NCBI RefSeq assembly: GCF_018403245.1
Contig: NZ_BOSH01000019.1
Span: 1 to 64,000 of the forward strand
Length of the DNA stretch: 64,000 nucleotides
Source: Paenibacillus sp. J2TS4
Lineage (GTDB): Bacteria > Bacillota > Bacilli > Paenibacillales > NBRC-103111
Direction of reading: 5' to 3'
The translations under genes and the position numbers were made by a program. The notes below the pieces were generated by a model. The model was given only the letters and a program-made list of their open reading frames with translations. It had not been told where the DNA came from and did no database searches. This document shows positions 25,920 through 34,625 of this stretch, piece after piece. How positions within the stretch are numbered: the first letter of the stretch is position 1; the number at the start of each line of letters is the position of its first letter.

Positions 25920-26595
25920 CCACCATTTCGAAAACATGGTCGGCTACCTCCAAAATTGTAGGATCGTGTGTAGTCATGCAAATAGTTATATTCTCCAAAT
26001 CGATAATCGTACGGAAAACCGACATCACCTGGGCTCCCATTTGTGAATCTAGCTCGGCTGTCGGTTCATCGGCGAGGATCAAGCTCGGGCGGTGTGCAAT
26101 GGCTTTGGCGATCGCCACCCGCTGCTGCTCTCCCCCGGACATTTCAAACGGTCGGTGGTTCATCCGTTTGCTAAGTCCCACCAGTTCGAGGCAGTACTTG
26201 ATTCTATCTTTCCATTGGGATTTAGGCGCACCCGACATGCGAAGGGACAGCTCCACATTCTCCCAGGCGGAAAGAAGGGGCATCAGAGCATAGGTTTGAA
26301 AAATAAATCCGATGTCTTTACGCCGGACCTCGGTTCTCTGATCGTCTTTCAGACGGTGGAACGGCTTGCCGCGAAAAAATATTTCTCCTTCGTCAGGCTG
26401 ATCCAGGCCGCCAATCAAGTTTAGAAGTGTTGTCTTGCCGGAACCGGAACGGCCCCTTAGCATGAATAGCCTGTTGGGCTCCAGGGTCATATCGATTCCT
26501 TTTAACACATGGATTTTACGGCCTGCGGTTTGAAAGCTTCTATGGACCGAACGGACTGTGAGCAAAGGCTCCTCAGACTCGATAACTCCCCCCAT
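25894..26595 (-). CDS. ABC transporter ATP-binding protein (MacB/LolD type), first gene of the operon
   Basis: 233-aa ATPase with Walker A GRSGSGKT (48-55), Q-loop FIFQT (Q100), signature MSGGEQQRVAIAKAIA (152-167), Walker B LILADEPTAELD and H-loop TTHDP. GAGGAGG lies 6 nt before the ATG. It energises a permease of the FtsX type. The same operon encodes a second, AbrB-tailed ATPase, yet only one permease, so the two may form a heterodimer, or one may serve a different role. It is first of six leftward genes ending at 17149. Confidence 0.9.
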   Translation of the reverse strand: MGGVIESEEPLLTVRSVHRSFQTAGRKIHVLKGIDMTLEPNRLFMLRGRSGSGKTTLLNLIGGLDQPDEGEIFFRGKPFHRLKDDQRTEVRRKDIGFIFQTYALMPLLSAWENVELSLRMSGAPKSQWKDRIKYCLELVGLSKRMNHRPFEMSGGEQQRVAIAKAIAHRPSLILADEPTAELDSQMGAQVMSVFRTIIDLENITICMTTHDPTILEVADHVFEMVDGKFIQPE

Positions 26596-26790
26596 TCTTA
26601 ACCTCCTCTGTTATGTAATCATAAAAATGGTGTCGAAATGGACACCTTCACGGAGATAGAAGCAGTCTCCTATCCATCCGTTTCTGGCACTCTTTCCCTC
26701 AATTAATAGAAATCTATTAAAAGGCACAGTACCCAGTAATACTAAACAGTTTCGGCAAATAATGGGTAACAATTTAGTTACGAATTCCAC

Positions 26791-26856
26791 TGTGCCAAAT
26801 GTCAATGTGCCAAATTTATCCTCTTTTGTCTAAAAGAAGGTCCTGCCTGAGGCAGG
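26791..26856. promoter_or_regulatory. Direct repeat and palindrome upstream of the MacAB-like operon
   Basis: TGTGCCAAAT occurs at 26791 and 26806, 15 bp apart. At 26842-26856 lies CCTGCCTGAGGCAGG, a perfect 6+3+6 palindrome. Both are in the 547-bp gap between the divergent ATPase and glycosyltransferase genes and may be operator or hairpin elements. The remaining part of the gap shows no gene. Confidence 0.4.
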
Positions 26857-27142
26857 ATTACTGGGATGAGTGAGAGCGGTAGCCAGACCTCTACAACTAT
26901 AAGACGACTTTAAACTAGAAAAAGTTTCAAATTTCTCATATAATTCTAGAAAAATATGCTAATCGTTCGGAAGCCCGGGTCACCCGCCTAATCCCGCGTC
27001 CCGGAGAATAACGTGAACGGCGATTTTATCAGTTCTCTAACAACGGACTATCGCCATAAGTCGGAATTTGGCATAATGGACAGTGGATGAAGGAGAACCG
27101 TGGAGATGTTAATTCCATCAGTGAATAAAGCGGGTGATTGTT

Positions 27143-30100
27143 GTGAATAGAATCATGTGGGTGCTCGGTCTCGTCTTGATGTTCATGTGGACCGGCACCT
27201 GTGCGGCGGAAGCGGATAATTTGTTGAATAATGCCGGATTTGAAAATAAAAGCGAAGCCTGGACGGCTGACAGCTGGAAGTCGGAGAAAGAGGGGACCCG
27301 TTTCGCCGTCGAGGATGAATATGTTCGCAGCGGCTCATACTCCCTCGCTATTGAAAGCAGGGAGCCTAATGATGCCAAATGGGTGCAGAAGGTGCAAGTT
27401 AAGCCCGACACCTACTACCGATTATCCGGATGGATTAAAGCGGTACAGATTTCCGGAGGAGGGAAGGGCGCCAATCTATCGGTTCTAGGAACGGTGGATA
27501 CATCGGAAGATTTCTTGGACACTGACGGGCAGTGGAAGTATGTGGAGCTGTACGGTCGGACGGGTACGAAGCAGCAGGAGCTGGAGGTGGCCTTGAGACT
27601 TGGAGGCTATGCCAGCCTGAATATGGGGCGCGCTTACTTCGACGATGTTTCCTTGCAGGAGCTTTCCGAGCTGCCGGCCGGAGCCCAGTCCGTCTCTTTC
27701 GAACCGGTTAATGCGCAGCAAGAAGCGGCAGGTCAGCAGGAAGCCGCCGGTCGGGATACAGCTTCGGCCAAGGTATCGCTTACTGCCCCGGTCCTCTATT
27801 CTCTCTTATTTTTTATCGGATTCGTGCTGCTCTATCATTTGCGAATCCGCCAAGAGGACCGGCTGCGCGGGCAGGGTAAAGCCGGCAAGACGGAATGGCT
27901 GGCGCTTCTGCTGGCCACCGCCTTGCTGCTGCGTCTAGTTATTGCCTTCATGGTGCACGGTCATCCGGGGGACATGGCGACATTCGCCGCCTGGGCGAGA
28001 AATGCGGCGGCAGCAGGGCTGGGCCAGTTCTATAGCACTGCGACATTCGCAGACTATCCTCCCGGATATATTTACATTCTGTATTTACTGGATAAAGGGC
28101 GGGAATGGCTGGCTTTGTCTGATTCTTCCGCCGCTTTTTCCGTATGGATGAAGCTTCCTGCCATTCTCGCAGATCTGGCTGCCTCGCTGCTAATCTATCG
28201 CGTAGCGGCCGCCCGGCTATCCGGATCGACGGCCCTTTGTCTTGCCGTCTTATACGCATTCAACCCCGCCGTCCTGGTTAATTCAGCGGCTTGGGGACAG
28301 GTCGATTCCTTCTTTACGTTTTTTCTGGTGGCGGCGGTGCTTTTCGTGCAGCAGCAGAAGCTGGTCAAGGCTTGTGTCTGGTTTGCCCTGGCCTTGCTTA
28401 TTAAGCCTCAGGCACTAATTTTTACACCCGTGCTGCTGCTCGGCTTCGCCAAAGAGCGCAGCTGGAAGAAATTCGGCTTGGGCTTCCTGGCCGGAGCTGC
28501 GGTTTTCGCGGCCGGGGTTCTGCCTTTTGCGTTACATAATCCGCTGTTATGGGTATTTAAGCTTTATCTCGAGACGCTGAAGTCTTATCCGTATGCCACT
28601 TTGAACGCCTTTAACCTGTTTGCGCTAACCGGGGGGAATTGGATTCCGCAAGACCAGAAGCTCCTGTTCCTGTCGTACCAAACCTGGGGCTGGTTGTTCA
28701 TCGTTGCAGTCACTCTGTTTACATCCTATATATTTTTTAAACGCAAAAAAGAACGGACACCTGACTATTTCCTGTTGGCGTTTGTGCTCATTGCAGTCGT
28801 TTTTGTGTTGGGTGTCAAAATGCACGAAAGATATCTGTTTCCGGCACTGCTGCTTGCTCTCTTCAGCTTCATTCAGTCCGGTGATCGGAGGGTGCTGCAT
28901 CTTTTTGTCGGCTTTAGCATCACATCGTTTGTTAACGTCAGTTACGTATTGTCGCACGGCTTGGAGCATTTGTATGCAGTCGAACGGTTCGATGGGCTGC
29001 TGCTGCTCACTTCGCTGGCGAACTTGCTCCTGCTGGCGGGCTTAATCAAGACGGCCTGGGATCGTTTCATTCATGGTACGGTCAAGCCGGTAATAGACTC
29101 ACGGAAGGAAGAGATTTGGCTGGAGAAATGGAAAAATACGCTGGCAGAAACGGATAAGCCTGTTAGAAATCGCTGGAAAAGGAAAGACTGGATGCTGATA
29201 TCCCTTCTTACTGCTATGTATGCGGTAGTCGCTTTGCTCCAGTTAGGTTCCTTCCGCGCGCCTGAGTTGTCGTGGAAGCCTTCTAAAGACGGCGAAACGG
29301 TTTATATCGATTTAGGGGAAGTTTACGAGATTGAGCGGGCGAACAGCTTTGGAGGAATCGGGGACGGCCGGTATCGGCTGGAATTTGCCGTCACGGACGG
29401 AGAATGGCGCGAGCCGAAAGCGGTCGATATGGATTACGTGAAAGTATTTATGTGGACCAGCGTATCCGTTGCAACGGAAGCGCGTTATGTCAAGCTGACG
29501 GCAGAGCGTGCAGGCTTCGAGCTGAAGGAGCTGGCCTTATTTACCAAGGATGCTGCGGAGCCGCTGCCTGTTCTGTCCATCCGGACGGAGGGAGGCGCCG
29601 AGCTGGAAAGTGCCGAGCAATTGTTTGATGAGCAGCAAACGGCTCCCTATCGGCCTACTTTTATGCACGGCACCTATTTTGACGAAATTTATCACGCGAG
29701 AGCGGCCTATGAGCATCTGGAAGGCATTAAGCCGTATGAGAATACTCACCCTCCTCTCGGCAAAGAGCTGATAGCTGCCGGTGTAGCCTTGTTCGGGATG
29801 AATCCGTTTGGCTGGCGGATAGTCGGCACCCTGTTCGGAATAGCTATGATTCCGCTCATGTATGCATTTGCTTTCCGCTTATTTGGACAGACCCGCTTTG
29901 CCTTTATCGCTTCCTTCCTGCTCGCTTGCGACTTTATGCATTTTGCCCAGACCCGCATAGCGACGATCGATGTGTATGGTGTTTTTTTCATCATGCTGAT
30001 GTACTTCTTCATGTACCGCTATTACCAGATGAATGTATTCCGGGACGGCTTGAAGAAGACGCTCGTTCCTTTGTTCTGGTCAGGCTTGTTCTTTGGAATC

Positions 30101-30964
30101 GGGGCCGCCAGCAAATGGATCGTTATCTACGGAGGGGTGGGGCTCGCTTTTCTGTTCTTCCTGTCTCTATACGAGAGATACAGAGAGTACGATGCATTCC
30201 GAAGGAGCCGGCAGGGTGAGGCTTCAGCTCTTTCATTAAAGAAGGATCAAGAACGGGCAGGAGAGCTACCAATTGGGGAAAGAGCGGCAGCTTTTCCTAA
30301 GCTGGCGCTGGCCAGCGTGCTTTGGTGTTCTTTGTTCTTTGTCGTAATCCCGCTCGTAATCTACAGCTTGTCCTTTATGCCAATTATGATGACTCCCGGA
30401 GAAGAGATCAGCCTGACGAAGCTGATTCAATACCAGAAGGACATGTTCAATTATCACAGCCAGCTGGTGGCGGAGCATTCTTTTTCTTCTTCTTGGTGGG
30501 AGTGGCCGTTTATGGTTCGGCCGATCTGGTACTATTCCGGACAGTCCTTGCTGCCGGAAGGAGAAATTGCCAGCATTATTTCGATGGGGAATCCGGCTAT
30601 ATGGTGGCTGGGAACATTGGCCGTCCTGGCGGTCATCATCCTGCAATTCCGAACCCGGAACCGGGGAATGCTGGTAGTCATCGTCGCTTTTTTATCGCAG
30701 TATGTTCCTTGGATGCTCGTTCCGAGATTGACCTTTATCTACCATTATTTTGCCATGGTGCCTTTTTTGATTCTCTGTCTGACCTTTATCTTTAAACAGG
30801 CTATGGAGCGTGCGCCGCGGTTCAAAATTCCGATTTATGCTTATTTGGTCGTCTGTCTGGCTTTATTCATCATGTTCTATCCGATCTTGTCCGGAATGAC
30901 GATCAGCAAGGAGTATGCTTCCTTGTTAAAATGGTTTCAAACCTGGTATTTTTACCACGTATAG
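27143..30964 (+). CDS. Double multi-spanning glycosyltransferase: GT87/PIG-M-like domain fused to a GT39 (PMT-like) domain
   Basis: 1,273 aa. Order: signal/first helix (to ~residue 22), carbohydrate-binding beta domain (NAGFENKSEAWTADSW, ~25-160), one anchor helix (~210), a first polytopic transferase (~250-635) with the GT-C motif GDMATFAAWARNAAAAGLGQ...DYPPGYIYI, a second beta domain resembling a discoidin fold (~680-800), then a GT39/PMT domain (~825-1273) with YFDEIYHARAAYEHL and THPPLGK, the catalytic acidic pair and metal loop. Both halves use polyprenyl-phosphate sugars outside the membrane. The usual layout is one such domain per protein. GTG 27143 has GGGTGA close upstream. GT2 and GtrA genes follow directly. 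Confidence 0.85.
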   Translation: MNRIMWVLGLVLMFMWTGTCAAEADNLLNNAGFENKSEAWTADSWKSEKEGTRFAVEDEYVRSGSYSLAIESREPNDAKWVQKVQVKPDTYYRLSGWIKAVQISGGGKGANLSVLGTVDTSEDFLDTDGQWKYVELYGRTGTKQQELEVALRLGGYASLNMGRAYFDDVSLQELSELPAGAQSVSFEPVNAQQEAAGQQEAAGRDTASAKVSLTAPVLYSLLFFIGFVLLYHLRIRQEDRLRGQGKAGKTEWLALLLATALLLRLVIAFMVHGHPGDMATFAAWARNAAAAGLGQFYSTATFADYPPGYIYILYLLDKGREWLALSDSSAAFSVWMKLPAILADLAASLLIYRVAAARLSGSTALCLAVLYAFNPAVLVNSAAWGQVDSFFTFFLVAAVLFVQQQKLVKACVWFALALLIKPQALIFTPVLLLGFAKERSWKKFGLGFLAGAAVFAAGVLPFALHNPLLWVFKLYLETLKSYPYATLNAFNLFALTGGNWIPQDQKLLFLSYQTWGWLFIVAVTLFTSYIFFKRKKERTPDYFLLAFVLIAVVFVLGVKMHERYLFPALLLALFSFIQSGDRRVLHLFVGFSITSFVNVSYVLSHGLEHLYAVERFDGLLLLTSLANLLLLAGLIKTAWDRFIHGTVKPVIDSRKEEIWLEKWKNTLAETDKPVRNRWKRKDWMLISLLTAMYAVVALLQLGSFRAPELSWKPSKDGETVYIDLGEVYEIERANSFGGIGDGRYRLEFAVTDGEWREPKAVDMDYVKVFMWTSVSVATEARYVKLTAERAGFELKELALFTKDAAEPLPVLSIRTEGGAELESAEQLFDEQQTAPYRPTFMHGTYFDEIYHARAAYEHLEGIKPYENTHPPLGKELIAAGVALFGMNPFGWRIVGTLFGIAMIPLMYAFAFRLFGQTRFAFIASFLLACDFMHFAQTRIATIDVYGVFFIMLMYFFMYRYYQMNVFRDGLKKTLVPLFWSGLFFGIGAASKWIVIYGGVGLAFLFFLSLYERYREYDAFRRSRQGEASALSLKKDQERAGELPIGERAAAFPKLALASVLWCSLFFVVIPLVIYSLSFMPIMMTPGEEISLTKLIQYQKDMFNYHSQLVAEHSFSSSWWEWPFMVRPIWYYSGQSLLPEGEIASIISMGNPAIWWLGTLAVLAVIILQFRTRNRGMLVVIVAFLSQYVPWMLVPRLTFIYHYFAMVPFLILCLTFIFKQAMERAPRFKIPIYAYLVVCLALFIMFYPILSGMTISKEYASLLKWFQTWYFYHV

Positions 30965-31029
30965 AATAGAAAAAAGCGATATAAACAACTGGCAAGAAAA
31001 GCTGTTGGCAAGTCGAGGAGGTAACTAAA

Positions 31030-31998
31030 TTGTCACCTGAACCTAATTATTCGGTCGTTGTACCGATGTATAACGAAGAAGCGGTTATTCTGAAGACATA
31101 CCTTCGCTTGAAGGGAGTCATGGATGGGATAGGGGAGCCGTACGAATTCGTATTTGTGAACGATGGAAGCCGGGACCGTTCCGCGGAAATTGTTAAAGAA
31201 CTGGGACAGTCCGATGCCAATGTGAGACTCATCGATTTTTCCCGTAATTTTGGCCATCAGGTAGCGATTAGCGCCGGGATGGACTATGCCCAGGGAAGGG
31301 CGGTCATCGTCATCGATGCCGATCTGCAGGATCCTCCGGAAGTGATTCCGGACATGATCCGCAAGTGGAAGGAGGGCTATGACGTCATCTATGGCAAACG
31401 GCTGAAGCGCAAAGGGGAAACCGCCTTTAAAAAAGGAACCGCCCTAATCTTCTACCGATTGCTTCGCAGCTTGACGAGTGTGGAGATACCCGTAGATACC
31501 GGAGATTTTCGCTTGCTGGACCGTAAGGTCTGCGACGTCATGTCCGGGCTTAAGGAGAAAAATAGGTTCATCCGGGGCATGGTCAGCTGGGTCGGCTTTA
31601 ACCAGACCTCAGTTGAATATATTCGTGAGGAAAGAGCCGCAGGAGAGACGAAGTATCCGCTCAAAAAAATGATCCGGTTCGCGGTGGACGCCATCACCTC
31701 GTTTTCCTATAAACCTCTCAAACTGGCTACCTATATCGGCTTTGTGCTATCGCTATCCAGCTTCTTTTATTTACTGGTCGTTCTGTATCAAAGGCTGTTT
31801 ACCAATTCGACAGAGCCTGGCTGGGCGTCGATCATCGCCATTAACTTGTTTTTTAACGGGATAGTGCTGTTGATGCTTGGGGTGATCGGAGAATATATCG
31901 GACGGATTTATGATGAATCCAAAAACCGTCCTCTTTATATTATCAAAGAGACGATGGGCTTCGGCGCCGATCGCAGGGAGCGGTCGGATGAGCGATAG
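31030..31998 (+). CDS. GT2 family polyprenyl-phosphate glycosyltransferase (GtrB/DPM1-like)
   Basis: 322-aa enzyme that transfers a sugar from a nucleotide donor to polyprenyl phosphate on the cytoplasmic side. The N-terminal GT-A domain has YSVVVPMYNEEAVI, EFVFVNDGSRD, VIVIDADLQDPPEVIPDMI (DXD-type motif) and VDTGDFRLLDRKV. Two C-terminal membrane helices (about 237-260 and 273-298) are followed by GEYIGRIYDESKNRPLYIIKE. The start is TTG at 31030, 7 nt after AGGAGGT; no ATG fits. It supplies lipid-linked sugar to the upstream double transferase, and its end overlaps gtrA-like. Confidence 0.92.
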   Translation: MSPEPNYSVVVPMYNEEAVILKTYLRLKGVMDGIGEPYEFVFVNDGSRDRSAEIVKELGQSDANVRLIDFSRNFGHQVAISAGMDYAQGRAVIVIDADLQDPPEVIPDMIRKWKEGYDVIYGKRLKRKGETAFKKGTALIFYRLLRSLTSVEIPVDTGDFRLLDRKVCDVMSGLKEKNRFIRGMVSWVGFNQTSVEYIREERAAGETKYPLKKMIRFAVDAITSFSYKPLKLATYIGFVLSLSSFFYLLVVLYQRLFTNSTEPGWASIIAINLFFNGIVLLMLGVIGEYIGRIYDESKNRPLYIIKETMGFGADRRERSDER

Positions 31999-32431
31999 AA
32001 TGACTGGCAAGACGAATGAGGCGGTGAATGGAAAAACGACTCGGCAAGGCTGGGCTCAATTTATCAAATTCAATTTGGTCGGCGTCCTGAATACATTGGT
32101 TGATTTTGTTCTGTTTACACTGCTGATCACGGTCGGCTTGCATTATTTGGCGGCTCAGTGTGTATCTTATGCGGGCGGAGTCATCAACAGCTATATTTGC
32201 AACAAGAAGTGGACCTTCGCCAATCGGGAGAAGACAACGTCTTCGCAATTCATCCGTTTTGTCGCGGTAAACGGGGTTTCTTTCGGGCTATCTCTTGCAG
32301 TGCTGTTTGTTTTGGGGAATGGGCTGGGAATTCATCCGGTAACGGCCAAAGTAGCCGCTACCGCCTTGACGATGGTCGTCAACTTCGCCGGCACGAAGTG
32401 GTTTGTTTTTCGCAAGGAAGGCGCTCATTGA
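31988..32431 (+). CDS. GtrA-family membrane protein
   Basis: 147-aa protein with four predicted membrane helices (GWAQFIKFNLVGVLNTLVDF, ITVGLHYLAAQCVSYAGGVI, FVAVNGVSFGLSLAVLFVLG, TAKVAATALTMVVNFAGTKW), the GtrA pattern. GtrA-type proteins are proposed flippases for polyprenyl-linked sugars. ATG 31988 overlaps the GT2 gene by 11 bp, so coupling is likely. With the GT2 enzyme and the GT39 fusion it completes a three-step module: charge the lipid carrier, flip it, and transfer the sugar outside. A weak stem without a T-run lies about 20 bp after the stop. Confidence 0.9.
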   Translation: MSDRMTGKTNEAVNGKTTRQGWAQFIKFNLVGVLNTLVDFVLFTLLITVGLHYLAAQCVSYAGGVINSYICNKKWTFANREKTTSSQFIRFVAVNGVSFGLSLAVLFVLGNGLGIHPVTAKVAATALTMVVNFAGTKWFVFRKEGAH

Positions 32432-32560
32432 GGGAGCGGCTTCTTTCATAGAAGTTATAACTCAACTTCCGTAGAGCAAAATCAGCTTTAAGCCTTGCTG
32501 TGACTGGAGCGCGAAGAGATCAGGTGCCTTACTTTTTTTCGCCTAGGAGAAGGGCAGCGT

Positions 32561-32805
32561 CTAGCTGTAGTTTGTGTAGGTAACTGGAAGCGAATGGGGC
32601 ACGAGAATCGATCTAGCTGTATTTTATGTAGGTAAATTGAAGTAAATGGTGCAAATGGACTAGACTAGATGGAAAAACTACATTTAAAATGGCGGATTTT
32701 TGCGGGTATCCCCCTTTTTGCACATAATAGATGGAGGTTTTCCATTTAGTTTTAGTTTTTAACCTCAAACGGAGCAAACTAGCTGCATAAAATCCATTTA
32801 GATCC
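32561..32805. repeat. Palindromic multi-monomer repeat element, AGCTGTATTTTATG family
   Basis: Two forward copies of CTAGCTGTATTTTATGTAGG (first copy slightly changed) begin at 32561 and 32613, 52 bp apart. The reverse complement of the distal part, starting near 32805, reads CTAAATGGATTTTATGCAGC, clearly related. A further inverted copy lies near 32676-32692 (ACTACATTTAAAATGG), and possibly another near 32720. The layout is again forward, forward, then inverted, as in the other elements, though less regular. The gap 32432-33217 is otherwise non-coding. Confidence 0.55.
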
Positions 32806-33134
32806 TCATGCCGTGCGAGTAGACTGCTAACGTGGTGGCACCAGCCGTTATCCTATTTTGCGACCATTTCGCCATCTATGCTCAGTTGGGGGCCGCGAGG
32901 CGGTTGTTCTGTTTGGCTATGATTGTAACCATGTGAAGATTATGAAAATGGAGGAGAAGGGATGAATTTGTTTGATAGATTCATCCTGATTTGCTAACCT
33001 CTCTGTTATAATCGCGGCATTATAAAAAAATATTTTCTTTTTGCATCGATTTCTTGTAAACTGTATTTTGTGTGTCTGCGAGATTTGTGGAAAACAGAAA
33101 ATGCCGTTACATTGTGTCAAAAATTTAATCTTTT

Positions 33135-33160
33135 TGTAACTGTTTTGTTATTTTGCCGTT
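33135..33160 (+). promoter_or_regulatory. ECF-sigma-like promoter candidate of the LCP gene
   Basis: TGTAAC at 33135-33140 and CGTT at 33157-33160 are separated by 16 bp, near the TGAAAC-N16-CGTC pattern of extracytoplasmic-function sigma factors such as SigX/SigM/SigW. Genes of the LytR-CpsA-Psr group are known members of those regulons in Bacillus. One base deviates in each box. Confidence 0.35.
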
Positions 33161-33217
33161 GTACGATGTATAGCAGGTCCGTTACTCATCGAGAAAAACG
33201 TGAAACGGGGTTTATCT

Positions 33218-34519
33218 ATGTCAGATTTGAACATTCCCGCAAGGCCTAAAAGGCGGTCGCTTCCGCTCTATGGTAAAATTTTAATTGGGCTTGGCTTGGC
33301 CATTGTCTCTTTAATTGTGGCAGCGGGTGTATACGCCAACTATATCATTCAGAAGGCAAATGACGTTATTGATGACGTCGGTGTGAAAGAATCGGTTCCC
33401 CCTGAGCAATCGGCTAAGATCAAGCCACTGACGATTATGCTTATGGGAATTGATCACCGGAAAGAAACCGGGAGTCTCAATACAGACGTCATTATGGTGG
33501 TTTCGCTTAACCCGGAACGGAAATCGGCTACGGTCGTATCTATTCCGAGGGACGTTCAGCTAACGCCTGACAATCTTCCTCATCGTAAAGCGAACTATTA
33601 CTATCCTCATTTCTACTTGCAGGATAAAGAGACGGTATTTGCCAAGACGAAGGAATTGTTCAGCGACTATCTGGAAGTGCCGATCGATTACATTCTGACG
33701 ATTGACTTTAACGGCTTTGTCAAAGCGATAGATGAGCTGGGGGGATTAACCCTGGATGTCGATATGGACATGTGTTACAAGGATTCCTATGACGGAACTG
33801 ACATTAATTTGAAAAAAGGCACACAGCTGCTTAACGGCAAACAAACCCTTGACTTTGTCCGCTATCGTAAATCGAGCAACAGCTGTTCCGTCAGAACGGC
33901 GGAATCGTCCGATGTGGAAAGAAACATGAGACAACAGCAAGTGTTGGACAAAATGTTCGGCAAATTGAAATCATTCTCCGGCATAACAAAGGTCGGGCAA
34001 CTGATCGAGGCTGTAGGAGAAGAGATGAAATCGGATATTCCGGCTTCGCAAATCAGGGACTTTATTGAAAAATATTATAATATCGATAGAAACAATATCA
34101 ATTACGTGCACTTGGAAGGCGACTGGATCAGTCCTTACATAATCGTGAAGGATGAAGAGCTCGAAGAAGCCAAAGCTGCGTTAAAAGCTGAGCTGGGATT
34201 GGAAGCTTCGGTTCGACCTTCTTCTTCTCCCGGAGCTACTCCTGTGGGGACGGCCAGACCGAGTTCCAGACCAACATCCACACCTGCACCTACACCTAAG
34301 CCTACGTCCACCGTGACAACTCCGAAGCCGAGTCCCAGCGGCAAGCCTGGCTCTGTGACAGAAGACACCTATGGGAACAAGAACAGCAGCGCTAATAAAG
34401 GAACGGTCGGTACTAAAGAAACCAGTAAGGTTAAAGAAACAAGCAATAACGGCACTAACAGCAGTAGAGAAACTATCTCTATTAAAGAAGAGACAAGCAA
34501 TAAAGAAACCAGGCGGTAA
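33218..34519 (+). CDS. LytR-CpsA-Psr (LCP) family cell-wall glycopolymer ligase
   Basis: 433-aa membrane-anchored protein. A short basic cytoplasmic N-terminus and one helix (IGLGLAIVSLIVAAGVYANY) lead to the LCP domain (about 65-260) with IMLMGIDHR, LNTDVIMVVSLNPERKSATV, SIPRDVQL, VKAIDELGGLTLDVD, LLNGKQTLDFVRYRK and VERNMRQQQVL. These carry the Asp/Arg residues that bind polyprenyl pyrophosphate. Such enzymes attach teichoic or other polymers to peptidoglycan. The last ~100 residues are Pro/Ser/Thr- then Lys/Asn/Thr-rich, disordered and probably wall-spanning. ATG 33218 has CGGGG at 8 nt; GTG 33200 is an alternative. It is near the envelope glycosylation genes and ends at a strong terminator. 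Confidence 0.93.
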   Translation: MSDLNIPARPKRRSLPLYGKILIGLGLAIVSLIVAAGVYANYIIQKANDVIDDVGVKESVPPEQSAKIKPLTIMLMGIDHRKETGSLNTDVIMVVSLNPERKSATVVSIPRDVQLTPDNLPHRKANYYYPHFYLQDKETVFAKTKELFSDYLEVPIDYILTIDFNGFVKAIDELGGLTLDVDMDMCYKDSYDGTDINLKKGTQLLNGKQTLDFVRYRKSSNSCSVRTAESSDVERNMRQQQVLDKMFGKLKSFSGITKVGQLIEAVGEEMKSDIPASQIRDFIEKYYNIDRNNINYVHLEGDWISPYIIVKDEELEEAKAALKAELGLEASVRPSSSPGATPVGTARPSSRPTSTPAPTPKPTSTVTTPKPSPSGKPGSVTEDTYGNKNSSANKGTVGTKETSKVKETSNNGTNSSRETISIKEETSNKETRR

Positions 34520-34576
34520 CACAACGAGTGGTAATCCACGCAACACCATGGAATAATCAAAAAGATCATAAATGAT

Positions 34577-34607
34577 AACGGCTGACGAGTGTCGGCCGTT
34601 TTCTTTT
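34577..34607 (+). terminator. Terminator of the LCP gene
   Basis: AACGGCTGAC (34577-34586) pairs with GTCGGCCGTT (34591-34600) around a 4-nt loop, including one G-T pair, followed by TTTCTTTT. It also faces the end of the leftward SgrR-like gene. Confidence 0.85.
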
Positions 34608-34625
34608 GAGTGTCTTGCAGTTATG

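Noticed and set aside
26611-26805. 64-codon leftward open frame upstream of the MacAB-like operon
   Set aside because: It overlaps the expected promoter and the direct repeats and lacks a ribosome site.
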